Assembly: GCA_964622545.1 (NCBI GenBank)
Contig: CAZUQM010000008.1
Coordinates: forward strand, 124,001 to 188,000
Source: JAFGLZ01 sp964622545
Lineage (GTDB): Bacteria; Planctomycetota; Phycisphaerae; UBA1845; JAFGLZ01
Reading direction: 5' to 3'
DNA: 64,000 bases
The position numbers and the translations under genes were made by a program. Of this stretch, positions 24,054 to 33,600 are shown piece by piece (position 1 is the first letter of the stretch; every line of letters begins with the position of its first letter). Below the pieces are notes generated by a model. That model was not told the DNA's origin. It worked only from the letters and a program-made list of their open reading frames with translations, and ran no database searches.

Positions 24054-26735
24054 TTAGTACCCCATCGCCAGGCCGTCCTTGCGAGGCTCGGAGCCTCCGA
24101 CCAGCTTGCCGCCCTGCCAGTCGATCCGGATGGCCTGATAGCCGCCGTAGCTGGTGCCCGACGTCGCGATCCGATGGCCCATGGCCTCCAGAGCCTTGGC
24201 CACGTCATCGGGGATGCCCTTCTCGAGGTACACCGCCCCGCCGCCCCGCATGCGGGAACCCGTCGGCGTGGACGAGCCGTTGTGGCGGCACCGCGGCGCG
24301 ACACCCGCCGCCTGCACGTTCATCCCGAAATCGATCATGTTGCACAGCACCTGCACGTGTCCCTGAGGCTGCATGTCACCGCCCATTACGCCGAAGCTCA
24401 GCCACGGTCGCCCGTTTTGCGTCACCATCGCGGGGATGATCGTGTGGAAGGGACGCTTGTGCGGCTCGAGCCGATTCGCGTGATCCTCGTTCAGCGAAAA
24501 CGAGCAGCCGCGGTTCTGCATCATGAACCCGACGTCGCCCGGCGCTACGTGCGAGCCCCACCCCCAGAAGATGCTCTGGATGAGCGAGACGGCGTTGCGG
24601 TCCTTGTCGACCACCGTCAGGTACACGGTGTCGCCGTGGACGAGCTTCGGGTCGCCGGGCGTATACGACGATGCGGCACGCTCCAGGTCGATGCGGGCCC
24701 GTTGCTTCTTGCCGAACGCCTTCGAGATCAGCCCCTCCACCGGCACGTCGACGAACGCCATGTCGGCGTAGAAGTGGGCACGGTTCTCGAAGGCGAGCTT
24801 CTTGGCCTCGATGAACCGGTGCAGATGCGCCGCCGAGTTGTGCCCCAGCCCTCGAAGGTCGAAGCCCTCGAGCACGTTCAGCATCTCCAGCACCGCGATG
24901 CCCTGGCCGTTCGGCGGCAGCTCCCAGACGCGATACCCGCGATACGTCGTCGAGACCGGGTCGACCCATTCGGACCGGTGGTCGGCCAGATCCTTCATCG
25001 TCAGCAGGCCGCCCTTGGCCTTGCTGGCCGCCGCGATCCGCTGGGCGATCGATCCCTTGTAGAAGGCATCGCGGCCGCCGTCGATGATCGCCTGGTACGT
25101 CGCCGCGAGCCGCGGGTTACGGAACGTCTCGCCCGTCCGCGGGGCGCGGGCGTTCGGTGCGTACGCCCGGCGGGCGTCCTCATCCTCGAAGCGCTCGGCC
25201 GACCGCCAACCCCGGGCGATGACGGGCGTCACCTTGAACCCCTGCTTGCCGTAGCGGACCGCCGGGGCCAGGATCTCGTCGAACCCCATCGAGCCGAACC
25301 GGCGGCGGAGCTCGTCCCAGCCGTCCACGCAGCCCGGCACGGACCACGCCAGAGGGCCCTTGGCCGGAATCGCCCGCATCCCGCGCTCGGCGAAGACCTC
25401 GCGGCTGATGCCGTGCGGCGAGCGGCCGCTGCCGTTCAGGCCGTACAGCTTCTTCGTCTTGGCGTCCCATACGATCGCGAACAGGTCGCCGCCGATGCCA
25501 CAGCTCATCGGCTCGACCAGGCCGAGCATGGCATTGACGGCGATCGCAGCGTCCACGGCGTTGCCGCCCGCCTGGAGGATCTCGACACCCACCTGCACCG
25601 CCAGCGGCTGACTGCTGGCCACCATCCCGTTTCGCCCCACCGCCGGCGTCGAGCCGTGACTCCGCGAGAGCGCTCCGTCGTCGGAGGCGGGATTCGCCCC
25701 CGCCGCCTGGGTGCTTCGCTTCGGTTCCGGAACCACGCCCGCCTCGTCCCGTGCGTGCGAGGCCAACCATGCCAGAGCGGGTGGGGCCTCGATGTGATGC
25801 CCGCCGTCGAAGACCGTGATGCGGGCCGGCCCCGCTTGGCGCTGGAACAACACCTTGTACTTGCGGAGCGGCTCGTCGACCCGTTCGGCGGCCAGGCGGG
25901 GCGGCACCTTCGCTTGCTCGGTCATGACGGCGATGGCGTCCGCGCCGATCGTCTTGCCCGGATGCCCGTTGGCCGCAGCCAGCGCATTGAACGCCCGGAG
26001 CGAATGATCGATCGGCACGGAGCCCTCGTGGCCGTCACGGATCCCGACGTTGATGTCGATCGGCAGCCCCGCTGCACGGTCCAGGAAGAACAGCGGCGAG
26101 CGACGGCGGTACTCCGGGTCGGTCGCCGCCGAACCAGGTGGCCCGCCACAGACAAGCTCCAGGTCCTTCGCGTATTTCAGGCCCTTGCTGGAACACGAGG
26201 CATGCCACGCGGCCAGGTCGGTGATCGGCACCCACGCCGACGCGGCCGCCCAGAGCCCCGGCGCTTCGGCAGCCATGACCAGCGTCATGTGGCCGCCCCC
26301 CGAACCGCCTAAGAGGTAGACCCGCTTCCGGTCGACCCTAGCCGTCGTCAGCGCGTGAGCGACGGCGTCGAGCACGTCACGACGGGCCCGCTCGGAGGCA
26401 CACGCCTCCGGCCGCCTGTTGGGGCCGCGAAAGTTCGGCGCGAGAAAGGCCCACCCGCGCTCGCGGCAACCCTCGAAGGTCGCGGCCATCTGATCCGACT
26501 GCTTGTAGCTGGTCGACCAACTGTGCAGACAGACCAGCAAGGGGGCCGGCTTGCCGGCCTCGGCATCCTGCGCAGCCTCGGGGACCCACAAGCGAACGGG
26601 CTGCATCTCACCGTCCAGCGTGCTCCGGATGTGTACGGTCCTCGCCGCCGACAGCGTGTCTTGCTGGGCAGCCAGACTCACCGGTGTGAGTCCGAGAAGC
26701 AGGATCAGGAGCGACAGCGCGAGGACGTAGTTCAT
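24054..26735 (-). CDS. Alpha/beta hydrolase fused to gamma-glutamyltransferase-like Ntn hydrolase
   Basis: One uninterrupted 893-residue frame with AAGGAG before the ATG and a signal peptide ending near S-L-A-A. Residues ~35-330 are an alpha/beta hydrolase (L-H-S-W-S oxyanion, nucleophile G-G-S145-G-G-G, terminal G-G-H-H). After a polar linker (~340-360), residues ~360-893 match the gamma-glutamyltransferase superfamily: A-G-G-N-A-V-D-A-A-I-A, C-G-I-G-G-D and the autoprocessing nucleophile in H-G-D-T703-V-Y-L-T-V-V-D. Ordinary members are ~530-580 residues and stand alone; a peptidase/esterase fused in front is unusual. The mature GGT half may self-cleave before Thr703. Likely periplasmic peptide or gamma-glutamyl turnover; the substrate is unknown. 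Confidence 0.85.
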   Translation of the reverse strand: MNYVLALSLLILLLGLTPVSLAAQQDTLSAARTVHIRSTLDGEMQPVRLWVPEAAQDAEAGKPAPLLVCLHSWSTSYKQSDQMAATFEGCRERGWAFLAPNFRGPNRRPEACASERARRDVLDAVAHALTTARVDRKRVYLLGGSGGGHMTLVMAAEAPGLWAAASAWVPITDLAAWHASCSSKGLKYAKDLELVCGGPPGSAATDPEYRRRSPLFFLDRAAGLPIDINVGIRDGHEGSVPIDHSLRAFNALAAANGHPGKTIGADAIAVMTEQAKVPPRLAAERVDEPLRKYKVLFQRQAGPARITVFDGGHHIEAPPALAWLASHARDEAGVVPEPKRSTQAAGANPASDDGALSRSHGSTPAVGRNGMVASSQPLAVQVGVEILQAGGNAVDAAIAVNAMLGLVEPMSCGIGGDLFAIVWDAKTKKLYGLNGSGRSPHGISREVFAERGMRAIPAKGPLAWSVPGCVDGWDELRRRFGSMGFDEILAPAVRYGKQGFKVTPVIARGWRSAERFEDEDARRAYAPNARAPRTGETFRNPRLAATYQAIIDGGRDAFYKGSIAQRIAAASKAKGGLLTMKDLADHRSEWVDPVSTTYRGYRVWELPPNGQGIAVLEMLNVLEGFDLRGLGHNSAAHLHRFIEAKKLAFENRAHFYADMAFVDVPVEGLISKAFGKKQRARIDLERAASSYTPGDPKLVHGDTVYLTVVDKDRNAVSLIQSIFWGWGSHVAPGDVGFMMQNRGCSFSLNEDHANRLEPHKRPFHTIIPAMVTQNGRPWLSFGVMGGDMQPQGHVQVLCNMIDFGMNVQAAGVAPRCRHNGSSTPTGSRMRGGGAVYLEKGIPDDVAKALEAMGHRIATSGTSYGGYQAIRIDWQGGKLVGGSEPRKDGLAMGY

Positions 26736-26847
26736 GGCAGGGTGTCTCCTTCACGAGCCGTGTCCGGCCGGATGGCCCGGCCCGGCCGGGACCCGCGTGA
26801 TGGTGGCCTCACTCTACTTCGCCCGCGATACTCCCGTCCAGCGTCGG

Positions 26848-26877
26848 CGATGCCCGCTTGACCGAGGGAGGGCATCG
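26848..26877. promoter_or_regulatory. Inverted repeat in a divergent intergenic region
   Basis: CGATGCCC (26848-26855) and GGGCATCG (26870-26877) form an 8-bp inverted repeat with a 14-base spacer between the divergent hydrolase-GGT and DinB genes. It could be an operator or an incidental hairpin. Confidence 0.3.
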
Positions 26878-26917
26878 ACTAGAGTGACCGTGGCGAGTCG
26901 CCGCAAGGGGAACGACC

Positions 26918-27409
26918 ATGACACAGCAGGAACGCTTCCATAGCATGCTGGACGGGGCGCGCGGATTCACGAAAGGGTTGCTGGACAAGTTCACATCGCC
27001 CGAACAGTGGACCTATCAAGTCCACGAGCACGCCAACCACGCTCTCTGGGTCGTCGGACACATCGCCGTGGTGGACAACTTCATGATCTCGTTGATCCAG
27101 CCGGATCGCTTCTTGAATAAGCCCAAGTACGACGAGATGTTCGCCATGGGATCCAAGCCCTCCTCCGATCCCAGCGACTATCCCCCGATCGAAGAGGTGC
27201 AAGGGTTCTTCCACGACCGACGCAAGGTGCTGCTGGAGATCCTCGACGGCCTCGACGACGCCGACTTCGACAAGCCGACCGGCGACAAGGCGCCGCCCTT
27301 TCTCAAGACCATCGGCTCGCTGTTCCAGGTGGCTACGTTCCACGAGGGCTTCCACGCGGGCCAGGTCTCGGTGGCCGCGCGCGGCCTGGGCATCCCGCCC
27401 AGCGTCTGA
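26918..27409 (+). CDS. DinB/YfiT-like four-helix metalloprotein
   Basis: A 163-residue protein with AAGGGGA upstream of its ATG. It has the DinB metal triad pattern: one histidine in W-V-V-G-H48-I-A and two in F-H142-E-G-F-H146-A-G-Q. DinB/YfiT proteins bind Zn or Ni, and some are thiol-dependent transferases or hydrolases. Despite the name this is not the E. coli polymerase IV DinB. No signal peptide, so cytoplasmic. It ends 15 bases from the convergent phosphatase gene. The substrate is unknown. Confidence 0.8.
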   Translation: MTQQERFHSMLDGARGFTKGLLDKFTSPEQWTYQVHEHANHALWVVGHIAVVDNFMISLIQPDRFLNKPKYDEMFAMGSKPSSDPSDYPPIEEVQGFFHDRRKVLLEILDGLDDADFDKPTGDKAPPFLKTIGSLFQVATFHEGFHAGQVSVAARGLGIPPSV

Positions 27410-27424
27410 GCGACCGTTGCCGCC

Positions 27425-28321
27425 TCAGGGGCCGAGCACGAGCTCGGCCACCATCGCGCGGTGGTCCGACGGGAACCGCTTCTTCGGCCCGTACACCGTA
27501 CGGTCGACGGTCCACGTCTTGACGGACCAGGTGCCCGCACCGCCGACGAAGAGATGATCGATGCGGCCGGCGGGATCGTACGGCGGCAGCGTCTTGGCCT
27601 TGGTCGGATGCCGACGCTCCTCGGCCAGGTCGTAGGTGTTGCGCAGCAGCAGGTCACCCGGCCCGGCCGAGGTCAGGATCTCGTAGGCCTTCGACTCCGG
27701 CTTGGCGTTGAAGTCGCCCACCACGATGATCGGCAGGTCGGCAGCACGCTGCGCGGTTCGCTTCAGAAGCAGCGGCGCGCTGTGGCGCTGGTTCGGCCGG
27801 TTCGCGTCGAAATGCGTGTTCACAAAGAACACCCGCCGCCCGTCCGGCCGATGCTTCAACGTGGCCCAGACCACCAGGCGTGGCACCTGGAGACCCTTCT
27901 TCCAGCCCTTCGAGAGCGGCCGATCCGGCGTCCTGCTGAGCCAGTACGCACCCGACTCCATCAGCTCGAACCGGTCGCGCCGATACAGGATCGTGGCATC
28001 CGGGTACACGAGGTTGCCCTTGCTGTAGTAGACGGCCTCGTGCGTGGGCAGTATCTCCTTGAACTGCTCGACCTCCTTGGCGGTGGCCAACTCTTGCAGC
28101 CCTACCAGGTCCGGGTCGTGGCGATGGAGCAAGTCGGCGACATAGGTCAGCCGCTCCTTCCAAGGCCCGTACTCGCTGGGCTTGCAGAACGAGCATAGGA
28201 CGTTGAACGTCATGACCTTCATTCGGATGGGCCTGGCGGCTTGCTCCGCCCGGCCTGTCGCGGGCAAGGTCAACGGGACCAACAGCGCTAGGAGAACGAG
28301 CGACCCTCGGGTGCGTGCCAT
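27425..28321 (-). CDS. Exported endonuclease/exonuclease/phosphatase-family protein
   Basis: The ATG at 28321 follows GTGGAG and opens a signal peptide (L-V-L-L-A-L-L-V-P-L-T-L-P); the protein is 298 residues. EEP motifs are complete: N40 in M-T-F-N, E77 in G-L-Q-E, N169-T-H170, G-D203-F-N205, D255 in R-I-D-H, and S-D286-H287. This is a metal-dependent phosphodiesterase or phosphomonoesterase fold that includes DNase I, sphingomyelinases and inositol phosphatases. As an exported protein it more likely hydrolyses extracellular phospho- or nucleic-acid esters, for phosphate scavenging; that is inference. Confidence 0.85.
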   Translation of the reverse strand: MARTRGSLVLLALLVPLTLPATGRAEQAARPIRMKVMTFNVLCSFCKPSEYGPWKERLTYVADLLHRHDPDLVGLQELATAKEVEQFKEILPTHEAVYYSKGNLVYPDATILYRRDRFELMESGAYWLSRTPDRPLSKGWKKGLQVPRLVVWATLKHRPDGRRVFFVNTHFDANRPNQRHSAPLLLKRTAQRAADLPIIVVGDFNAKPESKAYEILTSAGPGDLLLRNTYDLAEERRHPTKAKTLPPYDPAGRIDHLFVGGAGTWSVKTWTVDRTVYGPKKRFPSDHRAMVAELVLGP

Positions 28322-28409
28322 ACGGATGTCTCCACGAACGTGAACGCGATCGTGCCTCGGTGGTGTCGAGCCTCGCCCAACGGCGCAGCGCTTCTCGCCG
28401 TCGGCACCA

Positions 28410-28841
28410 TCAACCACGGAACTTGGCCGGGCCGTCCACGCCCCGTCGGGCCGCCTCCTCCAGCAGGTCGTTCGGGACTCGGACGACCTTACCGTGGCTG
28501 TCGAGGATGGTGTGCAGGCTTTCCCCGGTGGCGATGACCTCGTCTGCCCCCTCTTGGCGGACCTCATAGGTCACCGTGACCCTCGCCCGCGAGAGCCGCG
28601 TCATGATCGCCCTGACCCGGAGCACCGAATCGTACCGCGCGGGGCGCCTCATCTGATAGGACACCTCCAGGGCCGCCAGCCAGTGATCCTGCTCGATGTG
28701 CTCGACGAAGCTGTGGCCCAGCGACCGGAACAGCTCCTCACGCGCCCACTCGAAGATCCGGGGGTAATGCTGATGGTGCAGCATGCCCATCCAGTCGATG
28801 TCCGAGAATCGCACGCGGTACTCGAAGGTCGTCTCTACCAT
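28410..28841 (-). CDS. Hot-dog acyl-CoA thioesterase (YbgC/4HBT-like)
   Basis: Chosen start ATG 28841, with GGAAGGA just upstream, gives 143 residues. An alternative ATG lies 39 bases upstream. The N-terminus carries the YbgC-type signature R-F-S-D-I-D16-W-M-G-M-L-H-H-x-H-Y followed by E-W-A-R-E-E-L. Members hydrolyse short- or medium-chain or hydroxybenzoyl-CoA thioesters in the cytoplasm; YbgC is often tied to the Tol-Pal system, but no tol gene lies here. It diverges from the GH32/43-like gene. Confidence 0.88.
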   Translation of the reverse strand: MVETTFEYRVRFSDIDWMGMLHHQHYPRIFEWAREELFRSLGHSFVEHIEQDHWLAALEVSYQMRRPARYDSVLRVRAIMTRLSRARVTVTYEVRQEGADEVIATGESLHTILDSHGKVVRVPNDLLEEAARRGVDGPAKFRG

Positions 28842-28976
28842 ACCGTCCTTCCCGGGGCACACCTGGCCCAAGCCTGTCACGAAGCCCTTGGCTGTGATAG
28901 ACTATGGATTTTAGGTGCTCGTGTCGGCCCTGCCCAGCGCCGTCGGCCCCGCGAGCATCGCCGGAGTGCCAACTGC

Positions 28977-30593
28977 ATGCGACCAATCGCCGTCCTGGTA
29001 TCGTTGCTCGGTGTGGCGGGCGCCCTCAGCGCCGCCGAGCCTACGCCGACGCCAATCGGTTCCCAGCACGAGCTGCTCCTCGATCGCAACACCATCGTAA
29101 AGACCGAGCACGTCTCCCTTTCGTTGATACCCGCACAACGCACCAAGGCCAACCCCGTGCTCGTTGCGGACAAGCCTTGGGAGATGCAGGGCTGTGTCGG
29201 TTGTCCCTCCGTCGTGTACGACCCGCAGCGCAAGATCTTCCGCATGTGGTACCTGGTGGACAACGTCTGGCTCAGCCGGCATCGCCTCACGGAAACCACG
29301 ACGACATCGTCCAAACCGACAACGACCACCGCCGCCTCGATTCCGGTCACGACGCTTCCCACCTCGCTACCGGCCAACATGTCCGGCCCGATGGCCCACT
29401 ACGGCGGCCAGTCTTTGCCGAACACCGTCGGGGCGATACCCATGGCCGACAGCTCCTTCATCTGCTACGCCGAGTCGGCTGACGGCACGAAGTGGACCAA
29501 GCCCGAGCTGAACCTCCTCGACTTCCAGGGCTCCAAAAAGAACAACATCGTGCTTCGGCATTCAGGCAGTCACCTCGGGGGCTTCTCGGTCCTGGTGCGC
29601 CACGAGTGGTCGAAGCCCGAGGAGCGCTACGTGCTGATCGCCCACATGGGCACATGGCCGGGCGATCCCGGTGAGGCGGCCAAGCGGGGCCTGAAGTACG
29701 CCCTTCCCGCCGCGGGCGATGTCGCCTTCACCTCGGCCGACGGCATCCGCTTCAAGCCGGTCGCCGACAAGCCCGTGCTTGCTCGACCGTCGTCCCGGGG
29801 TCGAGCTGCGTGGTCATGGGATGCGGCCCGCAAGCGCTTCGTCGGATGCATGCCGACCGAGCACGAGGGCCGGCTGGCCCGGGCGCAGGTCGAGAGTGAG
29901 GATCTGCGTTCGTGGTCGAAGCCGCGGCTCATCCTCGCTTCCCCCAAAGACGACGGGGCCAAGGCGGCCTTCACGTCGCATCTCAGCTTCCCGATGGGCA
30001 GCCAGCTCGCCGCCTGGCTCGAGGTCGTGCGACCCGACATGGGCAAGCCCCAGGTGCAGGTGGCCTCCAGCCGCGATGGTCGGACCTGGCATCGCGTCGG
30101 TGATCGCAAGCCGCTGCTCGCCCCGGGAGCGGATGGGACCTTTGACGCCGCCGGCGTGCGCATCGGGGGGACGCCTCCGGTCCCCCAAGGCAAGGATCTC
30201 TGGATCTACTACGAGGCGGCCAAGCCCCACCCGGTGATCCCGGGCGTCCGGCAGACCAGCATCGCCATGGCTGCGGTGCGTGTCGACGGCGTGATGGCCG
30301 CGGTCGCCGGCGAGAAGGAAGGACTGCTGGTCACCAAGCCGCTGAGCTTCAATGGAGGCCGACTCTTCCTCAATGCCGATGTGGCCAAGGGCGGGCATAT
30401 CCGGGCCGCGCTAGGCACGCCCGACGGTAAGCCTGTGGCCGGGTTCGAGGCCGCCAAGGCCATCCCCGTCACCAGCGGGGGCGTTAACGTCCCCGCCACG
30501 TGGAACGGCGATCCCGCCCTGCCGGCCAAGAAGCCCCTACGGCTGATGTTTCACATGAAGTCGGCCAAGCTCTATGCCTACTGGTGCCACTAG
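28977..30593 (+). CDS. Exported five-bladed-propeller glycosidase-like protein (GH32/GH43-like)
   Basis: The ATG at 28977, after CCGGAG, starts a signal peptide ending at A-L-S-A-A-E; the protein is 538 residues. L-L-L-D-R-N-T-I, K-A-N-P-V-L, D-P-Q-R-K-I-F-R-M-W-Y and A-E-S-A-D-G-T-K-W-T-K-P recall a GH32/GH43-type propeller family I associate with planctomycetes. A Thr/Ser/Pro-rich low-complexity insertion (about residues 102-125) interrupts the first blades and may be a surface loop. The catalytic Asp/Glu residues of GH32 or GH43 could not be assigned, so activity is uncertain. Its stop lies nine bases from the convergent rhamnosidase stop. Confidence 0.65.
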   Translation: MRPIAVLVSLLGVAGALSAAEPTPTPIGSQHELLLDRNTIVKTEHVSLSLIPAQRTKANPVLVADKPWEMQGCVGCPSVVYDPQRKIFRMWYLVDNVWLSRHRLTETTTTSSKPTTTTAASIPVTTLPTSLPANMSGPMAHYGGQSLPNTVGAIPMADSSFICYAESADGTKWTKPELNLLDFQGSKKNNIVLRHSGSHLGGFSVLVRHEWSKPEERYVLIAHMGTWPGDPGEAAKRGLKYALPAAGDVAFTSADGIRFKPVADKPVLARPSSRGRAAWSWDAARKRFVGCMPTEHEGRLARAQVESEDLRSWSKPRLILASPKDDGAKAAFTSHLSFPMGSQLAAWLEVVRPDMGKPQVQVASSRDGRTWHRVGDRKPLLAPGADGTFDAAGVRIGGTPPVPQGKDLWIYYEAAKPHPVIPGVRQTSIAMAAVRVDGVMAAVAGEKEGLLVTKPLSFNGGRLFLNADVAKGGHIRAALGTPDGKPVAGFEAAKAIPVTSGGVNVPATWNGDPALPAKKPLRLMFHMKSAKLYAYWCH

Positions 30594-30602
30594 GCCACGC
30601 GG

Positions 30603-33600
30603 CTAGCTGCCGCTCAGGATCGCCCGGACGCCGTCGAACGCCGCCGAGATGCTGTCGCCCTTCTGACGCACCTGGGCCGAGACGCCCACGCGGATGCCGC
30701 GTTGCCACTTGACCTCCACTCGGCCGATCTCTCGCCCGTCCAGGAAGAACCGAACGTGCCGGCCGTCATGGACGAGCTTCATCGCGTGACGCCCGCCGTC
30801 CTTGGCGTCCAGCAGCTTGGCGCCCGTCCCGCCCGTGCCGTTCAGATTGTACGACCAGGTGCCCGCCTCGGTGTCGTGGCTGAACAACACCGACTGCTTC
30901 GGACCGGCGTACAGCCACAGGCTCGAACGAGCCCCCGAGCCCTTCGCGTCCGTCGCGATCCGCTCGGCCTCGACGGTCAGCCGGCCGCCGCCCGAGACGT
31001 CGAACGCCCCACGCGACAGGAGCGTCTTGCCGGCCCAGTAGTTCACGCCCGTCGAGCCGTTGAACGTCAGACGGCCGTCCTTGACGCGGGCCGCGATGTC
31101 CGTTGCCGCCGTGCTCTCCAGGCCCAGATCCAGGACCTCCCACCGCCGGACGTCCAGGCCGGGCTCGTCGAAGTTGTCCACCAGCTCGCTCAAGACCGCC
31201 GGCACGGGCGGCAGCGCGTAATCCCGCCGCTTCGGTCGGCCCACGCCCTGGGCGACGATCTGGAACTCGCCCGCGCCGCTTCGCAGCACCGCCCAGTCGC
31301 CCTCCATGCCGACGAACGTGATGCCGCCGGCGCTACCGGCGCGCCTGCCGTCCTCCACCAGCGGCCGCCCGGATTCGGTGATCTCGTACCGCCTCGCGCC
31401 GAACGTCGGTACGTGGATCGCCGCCGACGTGTTGTAGGGGATCAGGACGTTCATCGTCAGATCGTCCCCCTCCAGCTTCCAGCTCGATCCGACCCATCCG
31501 TGGACCGTCTCGACCGTGGCCGTGGCGTGCGTGAGCCCCGCGACCGGACGCGGCTGGATCCGGATAGCCTTGAAGCCCGGCTTGGCCGGGTTGATGCCCG
31601 CCAGCGATTCGAAGAACCACTCACCCACCGAGCCCAGACAGAAGTGGTTCCGCGAGTTCATGCCCGGACCGGCCGTGTCGCTGTTCCACAGCTCCCAGAT
31701 CGTCGTCGCGCCCTTCTTGACCATGTAGCCCCAGGACGGGTACGTCGTCTGCGCCGCCAGTCTCCACGCCAGGTCGTGATGCCCGCCGTCGGTCAACACC
31801 GGGTTGATATACCCCGTGCCGAGAAAGCCCGTCGACAGATGGACGCGCCGCTTGAGGATGTCTTTGACGACGTTCTCGAGCACGGCGTCGACGCGGTGCT
31901 CCGGCACAATGCCGAAGAACAGCGGCAGTAGGTTCGCCGTCTGCGTCGCGCCGGGATACTGGTTCGTCCGCTTGTCGAGGTACCTCGCGTTGAACGCGTG
32001 GCGAATCTTGCCGGCCAGGTCGCCGTACTTGGCGGCCTCGGCCGGGCGACCGATCGCGCGGGCCATCTCGGACATCAGCACGCAATCGTAGTAGTAGTAG
32101 GCGGCCGAGATCGGCTTCTTCGGCGAGGCCACCACCGCGATCCAGTCGCCGTAGCCGTCCCGCTCATACAGCGAGCCCTTGCTGTGGCGGGTCATGTAGT
32201 CGACCCAGCGGACCATGCAGTCCCAGTTCTCCTCGATGATCCGCGTGTCGCCGTAGTGGCGATAGACCTGGTACGGCACGATCACGCATGCGTCGCCCCA
32301 GGCGGGCTTGGCCGGGGCGGTCCAGTGCGTCGGGTTGACGTCGCGGACCGCGCCGTCGTCGCCCTGGCAGTCGCGGATGTCACGCATCCACTTGGTGTAG
32401 TGGCGGCCCATCTGGAGGTTGTAGCACGACGTGTTGGCGAACACTTGGGCGTCGCCCATCCAACCGAGGCGTTCGTCGCGCTGCGGACAGTCGGTCGGAA
32501 CCGAGTAGAGGTTGCCGCGAAGGCCCATCGTGAGATTGTGTTGGACCTTGTTGAGCAGCTCCTCGGAGCACCGGAAACCGCCGATGTCCCGCTCGCACGA
32601 CGAGACCATCTTGGCCACCAGCGCGTCCGGACCGGGCTTGCCGGGAAAGCCCGTGATCTCCACGTATCGGAAGCCGTGGTAGGTGAAACGCGGCTCCCAC
32701 ACCTCCACCCCCTGCCCCTTGCAGATGTAGGTGTCGGTCGCCTTGGCGCTGCGAAGGTTGGCGGTATAGAACGTGCCGTCCTTGAGCACCTCGGCGTGCC
32801 GCATGACGATCTTCGTGCCGGCCTCGGCCTTTACCCGAAGGCGCACCCACCCCACGAGGTTCTGGCCGAAGTCGACGATGGTCACGCCAGGACTCGACTC
32901 GGTGACCCCGATCGGCTTGAACGTGCGGATGAAGCCCATCGTGTCCTTCGCCTGTGGCACGAGATTGTCGACGGACTGATCCACGAGCTCGGCGGCCTTC
33001 CAGTCCGCGTCGTCGAAGCCCGGCTTATCCCAGCCGGGACGCTCCAGCCGCGCGTCATACGTCTCGCCGTCGTAGATGCTGTCGAAGAAGATCGGGCTCA
33101 AACAGCCCCGCCACGACGGATCGGTCACGATCGTCTCGCGCGAGCCGTCGGCGTACACGACCTCGAGCTGGGCGATCAGGCGCAGTGAGTCTCGGCCCGG
33201 TTGTTGCCGCTCCTGGCCGATCCGACCGTGCCACCAGCCGTTGCCCAAGATCGCGCCGATGGCGTTGTCGCCCTGCTTGAGGGCCTGCGTCACGTTATAC
33301 GCCTGGTACTGAATCCGATGACCGAACTCCGTCCAGCCGGGCGTCAGCATCGCCCCGCACGGCCAGGGCGCGCCGGCCGGCGGATTGACGGCGTCAACCG
33401 ACGTCGCGACGGCCTGCGCGTTGATGTCCTTGCCGTTGAGGTGCAGCCGATACGCGCCGAGCCCGCAGATGGTGACCCACGCCTTGCGGATCGGCTTCTT
33501 CAGCGAGAACGCCTTGCGGAGCATCACCGAACGGTGCGGCGGGATCTTGGCCGTCTTGGTCTTGCCGCCCCAGGGCTCGCAGCCGAACTTGCCGATGACC

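Noticed and set aside
26918..27409. DNA polymerase IV
   Set aside because: The DinB name here refers to the four-helix metalloprotein family; the protein is 163 residues with a His triad and no polymerase motifs.
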